Of a stretch of DNA of 64,000 nt, positions 59,427-64,000 are shown piece after piece (the first letter of the stretch is position 1; each line of letters begins with the position of its first letter). The stretch lies in the NCBI GenBank assembly GCA_963930645.1, contig OZ005654.1, positions 45,128,686-45,192,685 of the forward strand, written 5' to 3'. The stretch is from Salticus scenicus. Taxonomy: Eukaryota; Arthropoda; Arachnida; Araneae; Salticidae. The position numbers were made by a program, and so were the translations under genes. Below the pieces are notes generated by a model, which worked only from the letters and a program-made list of their open reading frames with translations, was not told the DNA's origin and did no database searches.

Positions 59427-60356
59427 TTTTTTAAATGATTAAACTGGAAATTTTTCTGAATAAATAAATAATTAAAATTACCCAAATGCAGCTATTTTTC
59501 TCTCTCTCTATTTCTTTGTCCCTTAGTGTATATTACATATTATAACAACAATAAGAATGAGAGCGAAAAATAAACTGATTATGTATATAATTTTGGAGTT
59601 TAAGTTATCTGTTAAGAAAGAAATGTTACTATCATTATGTTTCAGATAAGTGTAAACATTTTACATTATGGAAGTGAATGAATGTTTAACGTATACATAC
59701 ATACACACACAAAATCTTTTGCGAGAAAATAAAATTGTAATTTATTAAAAATTCTAAAATATATATACAGTAGTGTTTAAATTCACCACCATTAAAATGT
59801 CAATTTTTTTTTTTTTTTTTACATCAAAATTCACTAAAAACTTCAAGTTCTGTTAAATTACTGAAATTTCTCGTATCATGATTATTTTCATGAAGACAAA
59901 TTTGTATTTGCCCAGTCTATAAAAAACATCATTTTAAAACCCATTTCAGATAGTCTTTCTGAATAGATTTTCGATACACCATTGTTAGGAAGCTACTTTA
60001 GGAAGTTAATTATACTTTAGGAAACTGAAGTAAGAATGGTGTATCGGAAGCGATGACTAAACTTAAGCACCATTGTTACTTTAAAAGTAACTTTTTGGCT
60101 TTTGAAAATTCTCATATAAAGTCAATATAGCAAGGAAGTACAACCTCTAATAATGAAGATTTAATGACAAAAAATCTTTCTAAAAGGAAACCTCTATTTG
60201 AAATAAAGGACTCAAATGCAGTAAAAAGTATAAATGTCTTATTTCATACAGTTTGTGTTTAATCCTATAAAAATGTTTCATTGTTATTATTTTGATTTCA
60301 TTCACTCATCATCGATGAAATATAAGGAATTGATTTCCTGTTCAACAAAATTAATT

Positions 60357-61567
60357 TTAATTCTTGAGAGTGGTTTCTGTTTTGTTTTCCTTGCTAGAAT
60401 ATATGCAACCCTCATGAGCATATTTCCTTGAAGGTCGTGTCGATTCTTTGCTACTTGTAGAAGGAAAGTAAATTGCTCTTCTTGAACGATAAGTATCCCG
60501 CTCTGATGAAAAATTTTCAAATCCCTCATTCTTCTCCATCTCAAGAGCATCGCTGTTAGAGAAAGAGCCATTTTTTTCATCTCCACTGGAAGAGCAACTT
60601 GCCCTATCTCTAATGTTAGAAAGAGCTCTAATGTCTTTTTTATCGTTTCTTTCTGGCTGAAAAGTTGAAAGATGAAGAGTTTGTTTATATTCGTAAGGAG
60701 GTTTCAGAACACTGGATGAATAAAGATGTACTTCAGATTTAGTACAGCAGTCGTTCTTTTGAATATCCTCTTGGTGTCTCGCATTAACATAATCATGTTG
60801 CTCACTCTTGTGCCTATGACCACCGGCGCTATATTCTTTAAATTTTTTTGTTCTATCACATTCTTCAGAACTATTATCATAATTTTTCAATTCGTGTAAA
60901 ATTTTTGATGTTTTCCTTATTGCTTCATAGTTATTTCCCTCCGTCGCATCATTGAAAGAATTTTCATTTATTACATGTCTTCTAAGATTATGAAGTGCTT
61001 GAGCATTCCAAACAAAATCATCATCTCTTGATTTTGCATACCTATTTCTATTTGCTGTGTCCGACACACTTCTTGTAAATCTTTTCCGTTCACTTCCATC
61101 ATAATATCCTCGAAATCTTGGCGAGTTTCCACTGCCATCTTCTTTTCTGGAACTAGTTTTATGCATTTCGGGTTTTTTCGAAAGCATATCATTTTTATGG
61201 ATTCTCTTTGAAATATCTGAATTACTAAAACTTCTGAAGCGTTTTCTGGATATTTTAACCTCACTGTAATCAATTACGTCGTCTGTATTATAATTTGTTT
61301 TGTTATCAAGGGTTTTTCCATTTCTGCTTGTGAATGGATCGCTTAAGGATTTGTTGCCAGATTTCGGCTGATATCTCACTTGGAAATCGTTTCGAGTTGT
61401 AGAATTCACTCGGTTATGTTCTAAGGTATCTCGACTACGATGTGAACGGTTCTCACTTGAGGAGTGATGGATTCGTGGGAGCACAGAGGCACGGAATGAT
61501 TCTCGACCGCAAATAAAAGCTACATATATACAAATAAATACCAAAATGATGCTTGGAAAGAAAATGC
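60357..61567 (-). CDS. Last coding exon of an unrecognised basic, probably secreted protein
   Basis: An uninterrupted frame of about 403 codons ends at TAA (60359-60357). That length is far beyond chance in DNA this AT-rich, so it is a real gene. The frame has no ATG near its upstream end. ATTTTCAG (AG at 61569-61568) marks a likely acceptor, so the exon starts at 61567 inside a codon and the start codon lies in an upstream exon I could not find. The first residues, IFFPSIILVFICIYVAFICG, look like the hydrophobic core of a signal peptide or membrane anchor. The rest is hydrophilic, rich in Ser, Asn, Arg, Lys and Asp, with a few isolated Cys (one CC pair) and no domain I recognise. A motif recurs, SRKRFRSFSNSD and ERKRFTRSVSDT, each with an RKR tribasic that could be a convertase site. 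That suggests a secreted or processed precursor, but only weakly. A disordered membrane-anchored protein is the main alternative. Confidence 0.72.
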
Positions 61568-61724
61568 CTGAAAATGAAAACTCAATTAGTACAAGAATTT
61601 TAAAACTGTGCTTTAAATAGACACAAATATATATTAACAGATTTTGTATTTCTAATTCTATTAGAATAAATCCAAACAGGAAAAATGAGAGACAGTAATT
61701 TTTTGGAGGTCTGATACGGGAAAG

Positions 61725-61880
61725 GTTGAAGCTGAGTGAGCTTTATATCGCACTAATGCTACACTATGGACAATTGGCAACGGTCTGGGGCTCACCCTCC
61801 GAGGGCTCACCTCTAAGGAGGGTCCAGAGATATGCCATCAGAATTTTGATCCTTCACGTAGGTGATCTGATATGTGAAAG
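61725..61880 (+). repeat. SINE-like dispersed repeat just upstream of the 61.5 kb gene exon
   Basis: Contains GCACTAATGCTACACTATGG, CAACGGTCTGGGGCTCACC and AGAATTTTGATCCT. It ends about 160 bp from the exon start, so it lies in the intron or upstream of that gene. Confidence 0.5.
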
Positions 61881-63740
61881 ATTTTAAAAAGTTAAGATTT
61901 ATGTATATATGTATATTATATAGTGACTCTAATTGCATCATCCTTTTGAGTAATGTTTGTTTTTTACGGTTGTTTTCTGCTTGAATTTCTGATTTCTTGA
62001 ATTAAATAGTTTATTCCACTTTATTCTTCATTTTTAACTTCAATTAATTCTTGTACGATAGGGTGCCCGTTAGCAATTTGCTATTATAGCTGCTAACGAA
62101 CGAAATAGTACATTGGTGCTCACCGGTGAAAAAGGTCACCCCTGATGAGTTTTTTTCATTGTTCTGAGCTTTTCCTAATTGAAAAAATTTTGTTTAAAAT
62201 ACTGTCTTAATTGTTTATTTTCTGATTGCTTGTTTGTATCTTTTGATTTGTGTTAAAATAGCAACTAAAAAACTAGGAATAAATTTATGAGTAGACTGAA
62301 GTTAAATAAAAAATAAATAAATCAGAAATAAATGTTTCAATAAATCACAATCAGTCACCACAGGTTATTTAAATTTGTTGTAATTTCATTCTTATTGGTC
62401 TATGTGGTTTCAGTGATGATATCTGTTGCTTGTCTTTCCCTACGATTAATAATTTATGTGTATATATATATATTTATTTAAATGCAGACTTTCTTTTTTT
62501 AAGTAATGTATTTTTGATTAACTCTTATTGTGCCGAACAATGATATATCGTGGGTCACAACTCTTGCCAAAAGAACCAATGTCAATATCTCAGTGCGTAT
62601 GAGATGCATATTTACCGATATAACACTATCTCAAAATAAACCAGCATTTTATAAATTTAATTTCTTTGCAAAATATTTGAAAAAAAAAAATTATAAATTT
62701 AATTTTTTGCTATATTCTATACTGATATGTACTGAGATTAAGTATATTCTAGATTATAAGACACACATTGACACTAAATATAAAGAACACAGCATACGAT
62801 CTGGAGAAGGAAAAGGTATTTTTTGTTTGTATAAAGTTTATATTTATTTTATTCGTATGATTTTCAATAAAAATCGAAATACACAATTGGATTAGTTTAT
62901 TCTCTAAGTTCATTTAATAAATATACTTCTTTTTGAATTTTGAAAGCGTGATTCTTTCTTGTTTTCTTTTTTATGAGCTTTTCCTCAAATTTCAGCAAAT
63001 TCGTCAAACTGGTTCGGCAGTCTTCACATTTTCAGTCGGCACGAAAAGGGTTGAAACTTATTTAACATTGTTAAAAAAAAAAAAAAAAAAAGCATTATCG
63101 AACCTCATATCATGCTAAAGAAGAAAACTAATTTATTTTTACTTTTAAATGCGCTTTTTTAAAACTGAATCAACCAACTTGAAATTTCCACCTTCTCAAG
63201 TTCATAAATTTCAGTATGAGTACAGAATAACACATTTATTTTAAAACTATAGGTGTTTCAAAGAATTTTCTCATGAATATATCCCGAAAAACATTTCAAG
63301 ATTTTTTTTACACCTTTTACAAGAAAAAAAAAATAAATAAAAAAATATGAATGTATCAAAAAGCTTTCCAAAGGTTTTTCAGAACTAGTCGCAAAAGCTA
63401 GTTTACAAAATCAAAAAGGTCATTTTTAAAGATTTTATTCGTTAGTACACATGAAAAATAAAAATTCTAAGATGACTTTTAAGGATGTTATACATAACCT
63501 ATCAAAAGGTAAAAATATATAGGCAGTTTACAAGATTAATTTATTAAGTATCGGCTCTGTACTCGATGACCAATTTTTGCGCACTGTAATTAATTAGATC
63601 TGAGCAAAGCATATTTGCCCACTTGTACAGTTTTTAATACCACTATTTCTTTGCAAAAAAATTCATCATGTTTAATCACAGAAAATTGCTAAAAAAACTT
63701 ATTAAAAATTCCTATTAAAAATTTCCAGTAGCAAAAAAAC
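61880..63740. other. No gene seen right of the 61.5 kb exon
   Basis: A/T-rich. The upstream exon of the minus-strand gene should lie here or beyond the window, but no ATG-plus-donor pair stands out. Confidence 0.5.
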
Positions 63741-63744
63741 ATAT

Positions 63745-63880
63745 AAGTTGGCAGGTAGGTATTCCAAAGTGAATTCAGAAAACTACGAACACCTATGCCT
63801 AAACTGGGATTTGAACCCGGCAAATGGCATTGAATGCCGATGCGTTGACCATTGGCCACTAGATGTGCTACAAAATCCAC
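63745..63880 (-). mobile_element. tRNA-derived SINE
   Basis: The minus strand reads TGGCCAATGGTCAACGCATC (A-box region), then GGCATTCAATGCC (a possible anticodon arm) and the B box GGGTTCAAATCCC, then a non-tRNA body (GTAGTTTTCTGAATTCAC). The head is close to a tRNA, but the arm lengths are irregular, so I call it a SINE and not a tRNA gene. Confidence 0.6.
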
Positions 63881-64000
63881 AAAATTTATACGTAATTTCC
63901 TAGATAGAATTTTATGATTTTTCAAAGCTTTTTATTTTAAACTTATGATTGTAGAGTGAGAAAGACTTTTCAAAAGCTTTTAGCAAAAAGCTTGAAACCT

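Noticed and set aside
63745..63880. Possible functional tRNA gene on the minus strand
   Set aside because: A and B boxes are good, but the acceptor stem and arm spacing do not close, and a SINE-like body follows.

Overview
The window is AT-rich eukaryotic DNA with long homopolymer runs, almost no coding sequence and a very dense load of transposable-element remains. An arthropod fits best: there is a tramtrack/lola-type BTB coding exon with consensus splice sites, a mariner element, Helitron and Helentron-like elements, tRNA-headed SINEs and an LTR. An arachnid is possible, but I cannot prove it from the sequence.

Only two stretches look like functional host genes, both on the minus strand. 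At the left, 3640-4641 holds a BTB/POZ coding exon and a second coding exon. The continuation, which in this family normally carries the DNA-binding domain, is not visible and probably lies beyond the left edge. A segment at 6336-6720 ends in a good splice donor and contains paired YY1-like sites, so it may be the 5' untranslated exon or promoter of this gene. At the right, 60357-61567 is the last coding exon (about 400 codons) of an unrecognised protein that starts with a signal-peptide-like hydrophobic stretch and continues as a basic, Ser/Asn-rich, low-complexity chain. Its first exon is not identified.

The 56 kb between them is intergenic or intronic and consists largely of nested mobile elements. 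Main blocks: a Helentron-like element at 9.5-10.6 kb; a solo LTR at 11.65-12.29 kb; a foldback element built on the 5' end of a DUF4817-type gene at 15.2-15.8 kb; a 5.9 kb composite foldback element at 15.96-21.83 kb, with arms of roughly 150 bp tandem repeats around the wreck of an XPG/FEN1-like (PIN-like) nuclease gene; a complete but dead mariner at 22.19-23.45 kb; two tandem hairpin MITEs and a non-autonomous Helitron at 29.2-31.1 kb; several foldback MITEs at 33-39 kb; at least five Helentron/HINE-like elements between 39.5 and 56.4 kb; and a five-deep nest of elements at 47.4-49.0 kb.

The most interesting items are the composite foldback element with its nuclease relic, and a set of Helentron-like families whose 5' subterminal repeat changes together with the 3' hairpin. 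I found no CRISPR arrays, rRNA or intact tRNA genes.
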